Source: an uncultured Candidatus Peregrinibacteria bacterium (GTDB lineage: Bacteria > Patescibacteriota > Gracilibacteria > Peribacterales > Peribacteraceae). Taken from it: a stretch of 32,042 nt of DNA. How positions within the stretch are numbered: the stretch's first letter is position 1; every line of letters begins with the position of its first letter. Both the position numbers and the translations under genes were made by a program. This document shows, piece by piece, positions 1 through 7,112 of this stretch. The notes under the pieces were generated by a model. The model was not told the origin of the DNA and ran no database searches. It saw only the letters and a program-made list of their open reading frames with translations. The DNA is taken from contig CAIJNU010000060.1 in assembly GCA_903822115.1 (NCBI GenBank), positions 1 to 32,042 on the forward strand, in the 5' to 3' direction.

Positions 1-321
1 CTGATCTAACACTACAAGCTGCCTGTTCACATCATGCATAAATGAGTGGTCAGAATCATATAGAAGAGCTTCCTGATAACTGAGAGGCAAATTGATGTCC
101 GTCTGCTTGAGATCCAAACCTTCCAGATACAGAAATGCTGACCTAATTTCTTTTAGTTCTTTATCCGTTGAGTGATTCAATTTCTTCCATCCATGCTTTT
201 TACGTAAAACAGAAACTGCTTTGAGAAAATCTTTCCGGTTCACGATGCAGCCAACCACATAGGCCGTTGAGGGGTCATAATGTTCAAAATCCGCATCGGT
301 GAAGGTGAGAGGATCTTTCAT
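1..321 (-). CDS. Hypothetical protein, 3' end cut by window edge
   Basis: An open frame runs from an ATG at 319-321 through the left edge without a stop (107 codons visible), so the gene is incomplete. The visible part is soluble and charged, with no membrane segment, signal peptide or motif I recognise. It follows the serine recombinase gene by 55 nt on the same strand and shares its AT-rich composition, so it probably belongs to the same inserted block. A TAGAAT hexamer at 345-350 could be its own -10 box. The frame is supported by its full openness and composition only; function is unknown. Confidence 0.6.
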   Translation of the reverse strand, partial: MKDPLTFTDADFEHYDPSTAYVVGCIVNRKDFLKAVSVLRKKHGWKKLNHSTDKELKEIRSAFLYLEGLDLKQTDINLPLSYQEALLYDSDHSFMHDVNRQLVVLDQ

Positions 322-344
322 AGTTCACTACGTCACTCTTCCAT

Positions 345-350
345 ATTCTA
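345..350 (-). promoter_or_regulatory. Possible -10 box for the left-edge gene
   Basis: TAGAAT on the minus strand, 23 nt upstream of the ATG at 321. No clear -35 element. It would give a leader of about 15 nt, longer than most starts in this window. Confidence 0.3.
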
Positions 351-376
351 GCCTACGGATGAATTTCTGACGTAGT

Positions 377-2176
377 TCAAACCGCGATAGCAAAGTCATT
401 ACGCTGGAAACGGGTCATTTCCCTAATTGAAGCCATTTCCACTTCCATCACCACCACATAGTGAGTTTGAGGACGTGTGTTACCACATGTGTCACCAGAG
501 TGCATAACACTCTTGGTGACTTTATTATGTCTGGGGATCAAAAGCTCAATTCTGACGCGTTCGGGGAAGATTTCGATGCGCATTACGAGTTCTTGGACGA
601 TCCGCCGCTTAGTATCAAAGTCATCGAGTTTTTGAAGTTCCTTGGCATATCGCTTGGCAATTTCCTCTGCCGACATCAGCCGGTCTTTCTTTTCGTCCTC
701 GTCCATTAGTTCACTGCAAATACGATCTCGATCAGAGGTGATCTTCGCCTTCGTATCTTCGATCTCTTTGCCCTTTGCCTCAATCTCGCCATCCTTCTGA
801 TACTTCAGCCCCTTTTCGTAGAGATTGCATGCTCTGACGTATTCTTGATCGAATTCTTCCAGCAATGCGTCACAGGCATCGCGCTCGGCGGTGAGCTTGG
901 GTATGTCGAGTGTTTTTTGCTGCTCTGCCTGTACGCGCTCAATGAACGACTTCGGATCGGCAAGCAGACTTTCTATTTCGCTCCACACCTTCGCTTCCAG
1001 CACTTGCCCAGAAATCTGCCGATTGTTGCATCGTTCCAATGATTTATCAGCTGTTCTCTTGCATCGATAATTGCAATACTCACCGGCCAGAGTTTTTTTC
1101 CCTTTCACCTGCTTCCACTTCGGTTGTATGTAGCCCCCATAGGCAGATTTGCAATCCTGCCGACCGCAATGCACTTTGCCCGACAGAAGATACTCATGCT
1201 TCACGTTGCGCGGTTCACTAACGCTCTGGGCAAGGATTTCTTGGGCTTTCTCCCAAAGTGATCTGTTGATGATTTGAGAGCAGCGTATTGGTCTCCACAG
1301 CTCACGTGGGTTCGCAACATCCTTCTTCTTTTTCGTCTTGGGATCGCGCTTCGTGGTGCGCTTGTTGAAGTAGTATGTACCAGTATAAGCCTCTTGTCGG
1401 AGAATGCGTGTGATCGTTTTCACATGCCAGAAATTAGGGGGGTTCTTTTTACGGAAGCTTTGCATATCAGCCTTTTTCTTTTTGAGTTCTTCAAATTTTT
1501 TATCAGCCTTAGTCGCAATCTTCATACCATTGAGACGCTGTTGGACTTCATAGGCGGTCATCCTGCGTTTTACGTACCAGTTGAAAATCTTTTTCACGAT
1601 CTCCTCCTCTTCGGGATTCACCGACATCTTCTGCGTTGTAGGGTCAACATCGTAGCCATAGGGCGGATACTTCCCCCCTACCCACTTACCAGCCTCTGCC
1701 GCGGCCTCTCGTCCCGATGCGGTACGTTCTAAAATCAGATCACGCTCCATTTCGGCAATAATGCCGAGCAGCCCAAGCATGAATCTCCCCATGTTTGTTG
1801 TGGTGTTGATTTCCGTCTGGGTGGTTGCGATGAAACCTACACCCATTTCAGTGAGATGCTCGATAGCATTCAACAGCAAACGTGTCTTGCGAAAAAAACG
1901 ATCGAGCTTCCAGACCATCACAATGTCGATGTCATTGCGCTTTACTGCATCAAAAAGTCTGGGCAGGGCTTCCCGCTCATCGATCTCTGAAGCGCCCGAA
2001 TACCCAAGATCCTTGTAGGTGTGTTTCGGCTCGAACTGATATTCATCACTGTGCGCTTCGAGCCATTTGAGCATCTGCGACTCCTGCACTTTGTCACCGT
2101 ACTTCTCTGCCTGTTCGTCGCTACTCACGCGAATGTACAAGCCGACTCGTTTTTTGTGCTTCATTACTTCTTTCAT
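377..2176 (-). CDS. Large serine site-specific recombinase
   Basis: A 599-residue recombinase of the large serine integrase type, which cuts and rejoins DNA through a phosphoserine intermediate. The N-terminal resolvase domain (about 8-155) has the catalytic motif RVS with nucleophile Ser18 and a second arginine motif KLDRFFR near 90-96. A recombinase domain follows (about 165-300), with PPYGY and ILRQEAYTG motifs, then a zinc ribbon (Cys337, Cys342, Cys368, Cys372; Cys383 also nearby) and a long charged coiled coil (about 410-510). Length is normal for the family. The last 45 or so residues after the final beta strand are unusual and may be a lineage-specific tail. The start is ATG 2176 because a TAGAAT -10 box lies 7 nt upstream. 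It is the likely mobility gene of the AT-rich block that ends near 3985. Confidence 0.95.
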   Translation of the reverse strand: MKEVMKHKKRVGLYIRVSSDEQAEKYGDKVQESQMLKWLEAHSDEYQFEPKHTYKDLGYSGASEIDEREALPRLFDAVKRNDIDIVMVWKLDRFFRKTRLLLNAIEHLTEMGVGFIATTQTEINTTTNMGRFMLGLLGIIAEMERDLILERTASGREAAAEAGKWVGGKYPPYGYDVDPTTQKMSVNPEEEEIVKKIFNWYVKRRMTAYEVQQRLNGMKIATKADKKFEELKKKKADMQSFRKKNPPNFWHVKTITRILRQEAYTGTYYFNKRTTKRDPKTKKKKDVANPRELWRPIRCSQIINRSLWEKAQEILAQSVSEPRNVKHEYLLSGKVHCGRQDCKSAYGGYIQPKWKQVKGKKTLAGEYCNYRCKRTADKSLERCNNRQISGQVLEAKVWSEIESLLADPKSFIERVQAEQQKTLDIPKLTAERDACDALLEEFDQEYVRACNLYEKGLKYQKDGEIEAKGKEIEDTKAKITSDRDRICSELMDEDEKKDRLMSAEEIAKRYAKELQKLDDFDTKRRIVQELVMRIEIFPERVRIELLIPRHNKVTKSVMHSGDTCGNTRPQTHYVVVMEVEMASIREMTRFQRNDFAIAV

Positions 2177-2183
2177 TAAAGAA

Positions 2184-2189
2184 ATTCTA
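2184..2189 (-). promoter_or_regulatory. -10 box, leaderless promoter of the recombinase
   Basis: TAGAAT on the minus strand, 7 nt before ATG 2174-2176, placing the predicted transcript start at or beside the start codon. No good -35 match was found. Confidence 0.55.
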
Positions 2190-2227
2190 TAGCCTTTTTG
2201 GCTTGAAATACACCAATTTTTGGCTGC

Positions 2228-2557
2228 TCAACTTCCCTGGCTCTTTAGCAAAGCAGGCTCAAACATCAGAACGAAAGATTTTCTTACGCTCTTCGGACAA
2301 TGTTCGACACCTTTCGGGACCATTCCGATCTCGCCCGCTTTCAGAATCAGATTGGGCTGATCTTTTAGTTGAATAGTGATTTCGCCTTTGTAGACAAAGA
2401 AAAGCTCGTCCTCGTTCTCATGTACATGCCAGTGATATTCACCTTCGAACATTGCCATGCGCACGACTTGATCGTTCACCCGCGCCAATTCAATAGGTGA
2501 CCACGGCACAGTGATCTTTTTTGCTGCCTCTTCGAGATTGGTGGGGAGAAATTGCAT
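2228..2557 (-). CDS. Small cupin-domain protein
   Basis: A single-domain cupin of about 109 residues. It shows cupin motif 1 as HWHVHENEDELFFVYKGE (His-x-His plus Glu metal-ligand pattern) and motif 2 as GEIGMVPKGVEHCP (the fourth, His ligand), so a metal-binding beta barrel is likely intact. Substrate cannot be told from sequence; such proteins include isomerases, dioxygenases and ligand sensors. Two starts are possible: TTG 2569, which overlaps the preceding stop by 4 nt (TTGA), or ATG 2557 with a weak GAG 7 nt upstream. I chose the ATG. It is coupled to the B3/B4-domain gene and lies in the recombinase-bearing block. Confidence 0.85.
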   Translation of the reverse strand: MQFLPTNLEEAAKKITVPWSPIELARVNDQVVRMAMFEGEYHWHVHENEDELFFVYKGEITIQLKDQPNLILKAGEIGMVPKGVEHCPKSVRKSFVLMFEPALLKSQGS

Positions 2558-2565
2558 AATATTTC

Positions 2566-3261
2566 TCAAAGTTCGAATGTAGGTTGCTCTTTATCCAAGA
2601 TTGCAATGCGCGTTTGAGCTTTGCAATATTGCTGAACAAGCTGCGCAAGCTCTTCAAGGATCGACTGCAATTTCTCTTTCGTTAAAGGCGGAAAACCCTC
2701 TACGACGATGATGGCATTCTTTGAGTTGTTCGTGATCTTGGTGCGATCACCTTCCCTCCAATTCAACTTGCGACAAATCACACCCTTATCATCTTTATAC
2801 ACCAGCTCGCCCTTTACCGGAGGATCTTCAGCTGCTTCGCCAAGAGGTAGGAACTGCTCTGTACCTTCTGCGTATGCAAGCCGCACGTCGCCTTCACAGA
2901 GGTCCGTATCCTCTGCACCTGCGCACACCACATAGCGAAGAGAAATGACGTTATACAGGTCTACAAGCGGGTTGATACTTGGTAGCTGGCCTCCCTTCAC
3001 AACGCGTTTGATGAGTGCCTGTGCAGAGGGTGGGAACTTATTCGGGTTATTGCCGAAGCTGCGATGGATTTCATGCATCACTTGAAGATGCGGATGGTCT
3101 TTGAAGGTTTCGAGGGTGGTAGATTTTCGAACTTCTTCCTCCTGCGCTCGCAGCAGGGCAGCTGTCTGCTGCCCTGTATTATCTACATTGGTCGCAACAA
3201 TGACACCAATGGCCATGTCGCGGTGATCTGCCAATACTTTGGGATCAATCAGAAAGTGCAT
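2566..3261 (-). CDS. B3/B4 tRNA-editing-domain protein
   Basis: A 231-residue stand-alone B3/B4 domain, the fold used in the beta subunit of phenylalanyl-tRNA synthetase to remove wrongly attached amino acids (COG3382-type). Diagnostic stretches are SINPLVDLYNVISLRYV, GAEDTDLCEGDVRLAYAEG, FLPLG and KLNWREGDRTKIT. It lacks any synthetase catalytic core. Family members are presumed to deacylate tRNA or a free aminoacyl compound; the substrate here is unknown. The start is set at ATG 3261 rather than the ATG three codons upstream, because TACAAT lies exactly 7 nt before it. It is followed directly by the cupin gene, probably co-transcribed. As cargo of a mobile block it could be a resistance or quality-control function (inference). 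Confidence 0.85.
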   Translation of the reverse strand: MHFLIDPKVLADHRDMAIGVIVATNVDNTGQQTAALLRAQEEEVRKSTTLETFKDHPHLQVMHEIHRSFGNNPNKFPPSAQALIKRVVKGGQLPSINPLVDLYNVISLRYVVCAGAEDTDLCEGDVRLAYAEGTEQFLPLGEAAEDPPVKGELVYKDDKGVICRKLNWREGDRTKITNNSKNAIIVVEGFPPLTKEKLQSILEELAQLVQQYCKAQTRIAILDKEQPTFEL

Positions 3262-3268
3262 ATTTGGC

Positions 3269-3274
3269 ATTGTA
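3269..3274 (-). promoter_or_regulatory. -10 box, leaderless promoter of the B3/B4 gene
   Basis: TACAAT on the minus strand, 7 nt upstream of ATG 3259-3261. It overlaps the alternative upstream ATG, which argues against that start. Confidence 0.5.
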
Positions 3275-3308
3275 TAGAAAGGAATGAGTTAAAAGAATGG
3301 GATGAAAT

Positions 3309-3926
3309 TCATTTTTTGGAATGCATGAATTCCACTCGCTCACAGATTCTTCTCGAAAATCTTCCCCATCGAACTAAAGGCTCGGTTCGCAGTATTTCAA
3401 TAATGAATGGCATCGGCATGCCAGCTTGCTTCAACGATTCAACAGCATCAAAAGCTTGTTCAAGTAGATGTTCATATTCGGGTCCAAATATGCGATCAAC
3501 CTTTTCTAGGAGAGAAGGTACCCCATGCAGGGATGACGTATACAATTTCCGAAGATCGGAAATGTAATCGTACAACCCTCCATCAGCCTCTTTTTTTTGT
3601 AATATCGGTTCAATCTCTGTTCGACCAGCATGCCTATAGTAGGCAAGAATTTCGTCCTTTAGGTTCCGATCTGCATCGCCCTGTCGGCGCGCGCGAACAT
3701 TTCTTATGATGCCATCGACAAGTTCCTCATCTGATACTTCCGGGGTGGACTCTGATGGCTCCCAAAGGAAATTCATCGGAGCATGGTTGAAAAATTTCTG
3801 TTGAACGTGCTCTTCCTCGTGTGCGTATATCTTCACCTGTTCCCAAGCAAACGGAAGCTGCATGGCATTTTTTTCTACAGTTACCGCATTCTGCAATGCA
3901 GAGGGCAAACGATTATTATTACTCAC
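3309..3926 (-). CDS. Hypothetical protein with HEEEH motif
   Basis: A 205-residue soluble protein of unknown family. Near its N-terminus it has AHEEEHVQQKFF, which fits the HExxH zinc-metallopeptidase pattern, although no further metal ligand is obvious; chance in a charged helix is possible. The rest is mainly helical and charged. A longer reading frame opens to 4049, but the extra residues are antisense to the Ig-repeat remnant. The start is therefore set at GTG 3924-3926, which has a perfect AGGAGG 10 nt upstream (3937-3942). It is the outermost gene of the AT-rich block and reads away from the junction at about 3985, in line with the B3/B4 gene, cupin and recombinase. Confidence 0.65.
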   Translation of the reverse strand: MSNNNRLPSALQNAVTVEKNAMQLPFAWEQVKIYAHEEEHVQQKFFNHAPMNFLWEPSESTPEVSDEELVDGIIRNVRARRQGDADRNLKDEILAYYRHAGRTEIEPILQKKEADGGLYDYISDLRKLYTSSLHGVPSLLEKVDRIFGPEYEHLLEQAFDAVESLKQAGMPMPFIIEILRTEPLVRWGRFSRRICERVEFMHSKK

Positions 3927-3936
3927 TATTGCAAAT

Positions 3937-3942
3937 CCTCCT
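3937..3942 (-). promoter_or_regulatory. Perfect Shine-Dalgarno AGGAGG
   Basis: AGGAGG on the minus strand, 10 nt upstream of GTG 3926. It decides the start of the HEEEH-motif gene. It is exceptional here: most genes in the window lack any such motif. Confidence 0.6.
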
Positions 3943-3974
3943 GATCGCCCAGAGCGAAGGCGTTCTTTTTCTGA

Positions 3975-3990
3975 TAGTTCCTGTGAAGCC
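3975..3990. other. Probable insertion junction inside an Ig-repeat gene
   Basis: To the right, the plus-strand frame reads as the second half of an Ig-like repeat (SLGTATVSHGSG and onward). Immediately to the left the same frame has stops at 3984-3986 and 3975-3977, no Ig-like sequence appears in any frame, and composition becomes AT-richer. The breakpoint is probably within 3984-3990. Attachment-site core bases cannot be fixed without the other end, which lies outside the window. Confidence 0.5.
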
Positions 3991-4643
3991 TGGGCACGGC
4001 TACCGTCTCTCACGGAAGCGGTATGTCGGTCGTCTCGACGCTGATGCATGCTGGAACGTACAGCATGACTGCGATATACGGAGGAGATAACAACTACGCC
4101 ACGGCGACATCCGCTGCACAGAGTTTGACAGTAAATAAGTATGCACTCACGGTCTCAGCGATAAGCCAATCGAAAATCCACAACGACGGCGATCCAAACT
4201 TCACCTACCAGATCACGAGTGGCACTCTTGTGGGAAGCGATACCCTCACAGGCACCCCAACGCGAACGAGCGGTGAAGATGATGGGGCCTATGACATCAC
4301 GCAGGGGTCAGTGAGTGCCAGCAATGATTACACTCTCACCTTCGTGAATGGGACATTGACCATCAAGACTCTGGCGGGGGGAAGTGGTAGTGGCGGAGGT
4401 GGAGGCGGTGGAGGAGGCGGAGGAAGAAGTAGTTATACCCCTCCCATATCATCCCCATCAGTGACCTCGCCTCCCCCGAGCGGCGGTACTGTGAACGCCC
4501 ACCAAGAGACGCTGGTCCAGAGAATCGGAAGGCGACTTGCACATGCACCTGATGCGGTCATTGAGCGATTCTCAAGGACCCTCGCCCGCCGCCTGCACAC
4601 GGACGCTGCGACCATCAAAGGTCTGCTGATGAGCGGCAGGTAA
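3987..4643 (+). pseudogene. 5'-truncated Ig/MBG-repeat surface protein
   Basis: This is the C-terminal remnant of what was probably a much larger secreted protein. It starts mid-repeat (half of a bacterial Ig-like domain ending IYGGDNNYATATSAAQSLTV) and continues into an MBG-type domain (about YALTVSAISQS to GTLTIK). A run of glycines, a Ser/Pro-rich linker and a C-terminal basic helical region of about 45 residues follow. There is no signal peptide, no promoter and no convincing start codon; the first ATG at 4023 lies inside the repeat. The upstream part appears to have been removed by the insertion ending near 3985. A strong terminator follows 17 nt after the stop. Short translation from ATG 4023 cannot be excluded, but a functional product is unlikely. 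Confidence 0.7.
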
Positions 4644-4660
4644 AATCAGAATTTGAGTAT

Positions 4661-4690
4661 AAAAAGCCCCTCTCCTCGAGGGGCTTTTTT
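4661..4690 (+). terminator. Rho-independent terminator
   Basis: Inverted repeat AAAAAGCCCCTC / GAGGGGCTTTTT with a 5-nt loop and a T run (4661-4690). Its A/T-flanked symmetry could also work on the minus strand. It sits between the Ig/MBG remnant and the hydrolase gene. Confidence 0.9.
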
Positions 4691-4757
4691 GCTCTCATTA
4701 CTCTCGAAATGAATGTTCTCAAGAAAGAAAACGGAGGTCGTGATCACCAAAATCCCC

Positions 4758-4763
4758 TATACT
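4758..4763 (+). promoter_or_regulatory. -10 box, leaderless promoter of the hydrolase operon
   Basis: TATACT, 6 nt before ATG 4770. It supports 4770 over the in-frame ATG at 4713. Likely drives the hydrolase and the overlapping MurF-like gene. Confidence 0.6.
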
Positions 4764-4769
4764 CCTCCC

Positions 4770-5492
4770 ATGACGAAGTCAGTCTTAGTCTGTCTGCATG
4801 GATGGGGTGGATCCGGGGAGTCCTTCACCGAATTACACCAGGCTCTCGCAGGTAGCGGCATCGAAATCCTGACGCCGGACCTCCCGGGGTTCGGCGCTGA
4901 ACCTGAGCCTGCGAAGCCATGGTGCGTGGATGATTATGCTAAGTGGGTCGAAGCCTGGGTGAAGGAACACGCCGCCGATTCCCCGATCCAACTTCTCGGC
5001 CACTCGCACGGCGGAAGAGTCGCGATCAAGATCGCCGTGAACGGCAATCTGAAGATCGATCACCTCTACCTCTGCGCCGCCGCCGGTATTCCCCATCGAC
5101 GTAGGATGAGGAGAGCAGTAGGTTTTTTTCTCGCAAAGATCGGACGATTCCTCCTTTCTCCGTTCGGCTCCACATTCGCCGCCGGGGGGAAGAAGCTCCT
5201 CTACAAACTCTTCCGCGTACACGACTTCGAGAATGCCTCCGTCGTCATGCGGGAAACGATGATCAAGGTTTCCGGGGAAGATCTCCGACCGATCCTGCAT
5301 GACATCAACGTTCCCACGGACATCTTCTGGGGCACGGAAGACACCATGACGCCAGTTGCCGATGCAAAAGTAATGCACGAGGCCATCGAAGGCAGCGTGC
5401 TCCATCTCTATCCCGGGGTGCGGCATCGCGTCCACAGGGATCGCACGCGGGAAATCGCGGCCATTATTATCGAACGCAGCCGAATTTCGTGA
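4770..5492 (+). CDS. Alpha/beta hydrolase
   Basis: A 240-residue alpha/beta-hydrolase-fold enzyme, cytosolic, with no signal peptide. It has the oxyanion-hole motif HGWGGSG (about residue 10), the nucleophile elbow GHSHGG (Ser near 79), an acid in WGTEDTMTP and a histidine in GVRHRVHRD near the end, so the catalytic triad looks complete. A basic lid segment (HRRRMRRAVGFFLAKIGRFL) may contact membrane. Substrate is unknown; esters or lipid/peptidoglycan precursors are plausible from context. The start is ATG 4770 because of TATACT 6 nt upstream. Its TGA overlaps the GTG of the MurF-like gene (GTGA), so the two are translationally coupled. Confidence 0.85.
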   Translation: MTKSVLVCLHGWGGSGESFTELHQALAGSGIEILTPDLPGFGAEPEPAKPWCVDDYAKWVEAWVKEHAADSPIQLLGHSHGGRVAIKIAVNGNLKIDHLYLCAAAGIPHRRRMRRAVGFFLAKIGRFLLSPFGSTFAAGGKKLLYKLFRVHDFENASVVMRETMIKVSGEDLRPILHDINVPTDIFWGTEDTMTPVADAKVMHEAIEGSVLHLYPGVRHRVHRDRTREIAAIIIERSRIS

Positions 5493-7081
5493 GAGAACCG
5501 ACTGTCCTTGGACTCCTCGGGATCCTCGAAATCCTCTATGCTGTGCCCATCTCCACGAGAATAATCCTCATCGGCCTCTCTCTCCTCGCGTCCCTGTCAC
5601 CTCTCTGCACCTTCGCGTCGTTTTGGCAGATAAAAGAGTGGCGCTGGGACCGCCTGAGAGAGCACGTGAAGCGCGAGGGGATCGTCGTCCTCTTCTCCCT
5701 CTCCCGACTCGCCTTGCTCGCCACAGCCGTTGTCTTTGTTGCGGCGCAAATCACCACTTCGCTCAATGCACTCGTCGCACTTCTGTCACTTCTGACGATT
5801 ATCGGGATTGTCCAGGTATCGATGCGCAGACAACCCTTTCCCGTATGGACTTCCAAAGCGATGGTCCTGACAGGCGTCGCCATTGTCGCCGACTTCCTCC
5901 TGGCCATCATCCTCGCACCTTCGGCCGCGAAACTCTCTCTCGGTCTTCTTCCGTTTCTGCAGTTTCTGATCCTTGCGACGGCCTGGTCACTGTTCTATCC
6001 ACTCGACCGATACTTGAAAGCGAAGACAATCCGGCAGGCAACGTCGCTGCGCGTAAAGTTCCCGCACCTGCGTGTCATCGGAGTGACGGGAAGCGTGGGA
6101 AAGACCACGACGAAGGAGCTCCTCGCACACATTCTCGGCGATCTCCACCCTCTCTCGACCCCGGCTCATGTGAATTCGGAGCTGGGAGTGGCGCGGTGGC
6201 TGCTCTCTATTCTTTCGAAAACGCAGCACGATTCTTCGCAACCGGTCATTGTCGAGATGGGAGCCTACCGAAGCGGAGAAATCGCGACGCTCAGCCGAAT
6301 GGCTCAACCTATCTACGGCGTCATCACCTTTATCGGTTCACAGCATCTGGCGCTATTCGGCTCGAGGGAGGCGCTCATCGCAGCCAAGGGAGAACTCCTG
6401 GAATCGCTGCCGGTGTCGGGAAAGGCCTTCATCAACGGGGACAGTGATGCGAGCCTGCAGACACGCCATCTCTGCGTGTGCCCCGTGGTCGTTGTGGGAA
6501 CCGGAGAACGAGCGGATGACATTGCGACGGAGATCGAAGAGATGAGGAATGGATTGAAGTTCAAATTCGGCCAGACGATGTTCACCGTCCCCCTCCACGG
6601 CACGCACAATGTCGCGAACGTGCTCCTCGCCATCGAAGTCGCAAAGGAGCTGGGACTGCGCGAGGAGCGCATTGCGGAGAAACTGAAGACATTCGCCCCC
6701 CTCCACCAGACATTCGAGGTTCGAGAGGAGAGGGGCATCACCATTCTCGACGACACGCACAACTCCAGCGCCGCGAGCTTCCAGGCTGCGATCACGTGGG
6801 CCGACGCACAACCCTTCGAGCGGAAGGTGCTTCTCTCAAGCGGCATCATCGAGCTCGGTGAAGAGAGTGCACGAACGCACCGGGAGCTGGGATCGCTTGC
6901 TTCAGACGTATTCGATGCCGCGTTCTTCCTCGATCGCAAGAGTGCAGAGCTCTTCCGTGCGGGATTTGAGAAGAGCGTAAGTATGCTCACCAAAGACGCA
7001 CCCACCCTTTCGACTTCGACACTTCTCGTCTGCGTCGGAAGAATACCGCCTGAGAGCATTCGCATTTTGTTACCGAAGTAA
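5489..7081 (+). CDS. Membrane-anchored MurF-like Mur ligase
   Basis: A 530-residue protein with an N-terminal hydrophobic region of about 4-5 membrane segments (residues 1-175) followed by a Mur ligase body. The ATP-binding loop GSVGKTTTKE (from residue 201) and the VIVEMGAYRSGEIA and GTHNVANVLLAIEVA motifs match MurF (UDP-MurNAc-tripeptide:D-Ala-D-Ala ligase). The usual DDAYNANP motif appears as DDTHNSSA. Canonical MurF is soluble and has an N-terminal substrate-binding domain; here that region is replaced by membrane helices. The product therefore probably works at the membrane on a related precursor, or is a MurF adapted to this lineage. It starts at GTG 5489, overlapping the hydrolase stop by 4 nt. 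An aminotransferase and a FemAB-like gene follow. Confidence 0.85.
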   Translation: MREPTVLGLLGILEILYAVPISTRIILIGLSLLASLSPLCTFASFWQIKEWRWDRLREHVKREGIVVLFSLSRLALLATAVVFVAAQITTSLNALVALLSLLTIIGIVQVSMRRQPFPVWTSKAMVLTGVAIVADFLLAIILAPSAAKLSLGLLPFLQFLILATAWSLFYPLDRYLKAKTIRQATSLRVKFPHLRVIGVTGSVGKTTTKELLAHILGDLHPLSTPAHVNSELGVARWLLSILSKTQHDSSQPVIVEMGAYRSGEIATLSRMAQPIYGVITFIGSQHLALFGSREALIAAKGELLESLPVSGKAFINGDSDASLQTRHLCVCPVVVVGTGERADDIATEIEEMRNGLKFKFGQTMFTVPLHGTHNVANVLLAIEVAKELGLREERIAEKLKTFAPLHQTFEVREERGITILDDTHNSSAASFQAAITWADAQPFERKVLLSSGIIELGEESARTHRELGSLASDVFDAAFFLDRKSAELFRAGFEKSVSMLTKDAPTLSTSTLLVCVGRIPPESIRILLPK

Positions 7082-7100
7082 AGTCGCTTACTTTTTCACC

Positions 7101-7106
7101 TACACT
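7101..7106 (+). promoter_or_regulatory. -10 box, leaderless promoter of the aminotransferase
   Basis: TACACT, 6 nt before the GTG start at 7113. No clear -35. Confidence 0.5.
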
Positions 7107-7112
7107 CTGTTC

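Noticed and set aside
2191..2203. Terminator-like AGCC-TTTTT-GGCT upstream of the recombinase
   Set aside because: The stem is only 4 bp and the T run lies in the loop; probably chance.
3927..4049. N-terminal extension of the HEEEH-motif protein
   Set aside because: The extra 41 residues are antisense to the Ig-repeat remnant, and a GTG with AGGAGG lies just inside.
4023..4643. Intact small surface protein starting at ATG 4023
   Set aside because: The ATG lies inside an Ig repeat that continues upstream to about 3987; no signal peptide or promoter, so it is called a truncated remnant.
5623..6447. 274-codon plus-strand frame
   Set aside because: Out-of-frame shadow of the MurF-like gene; Arg/His-rich without motifs.
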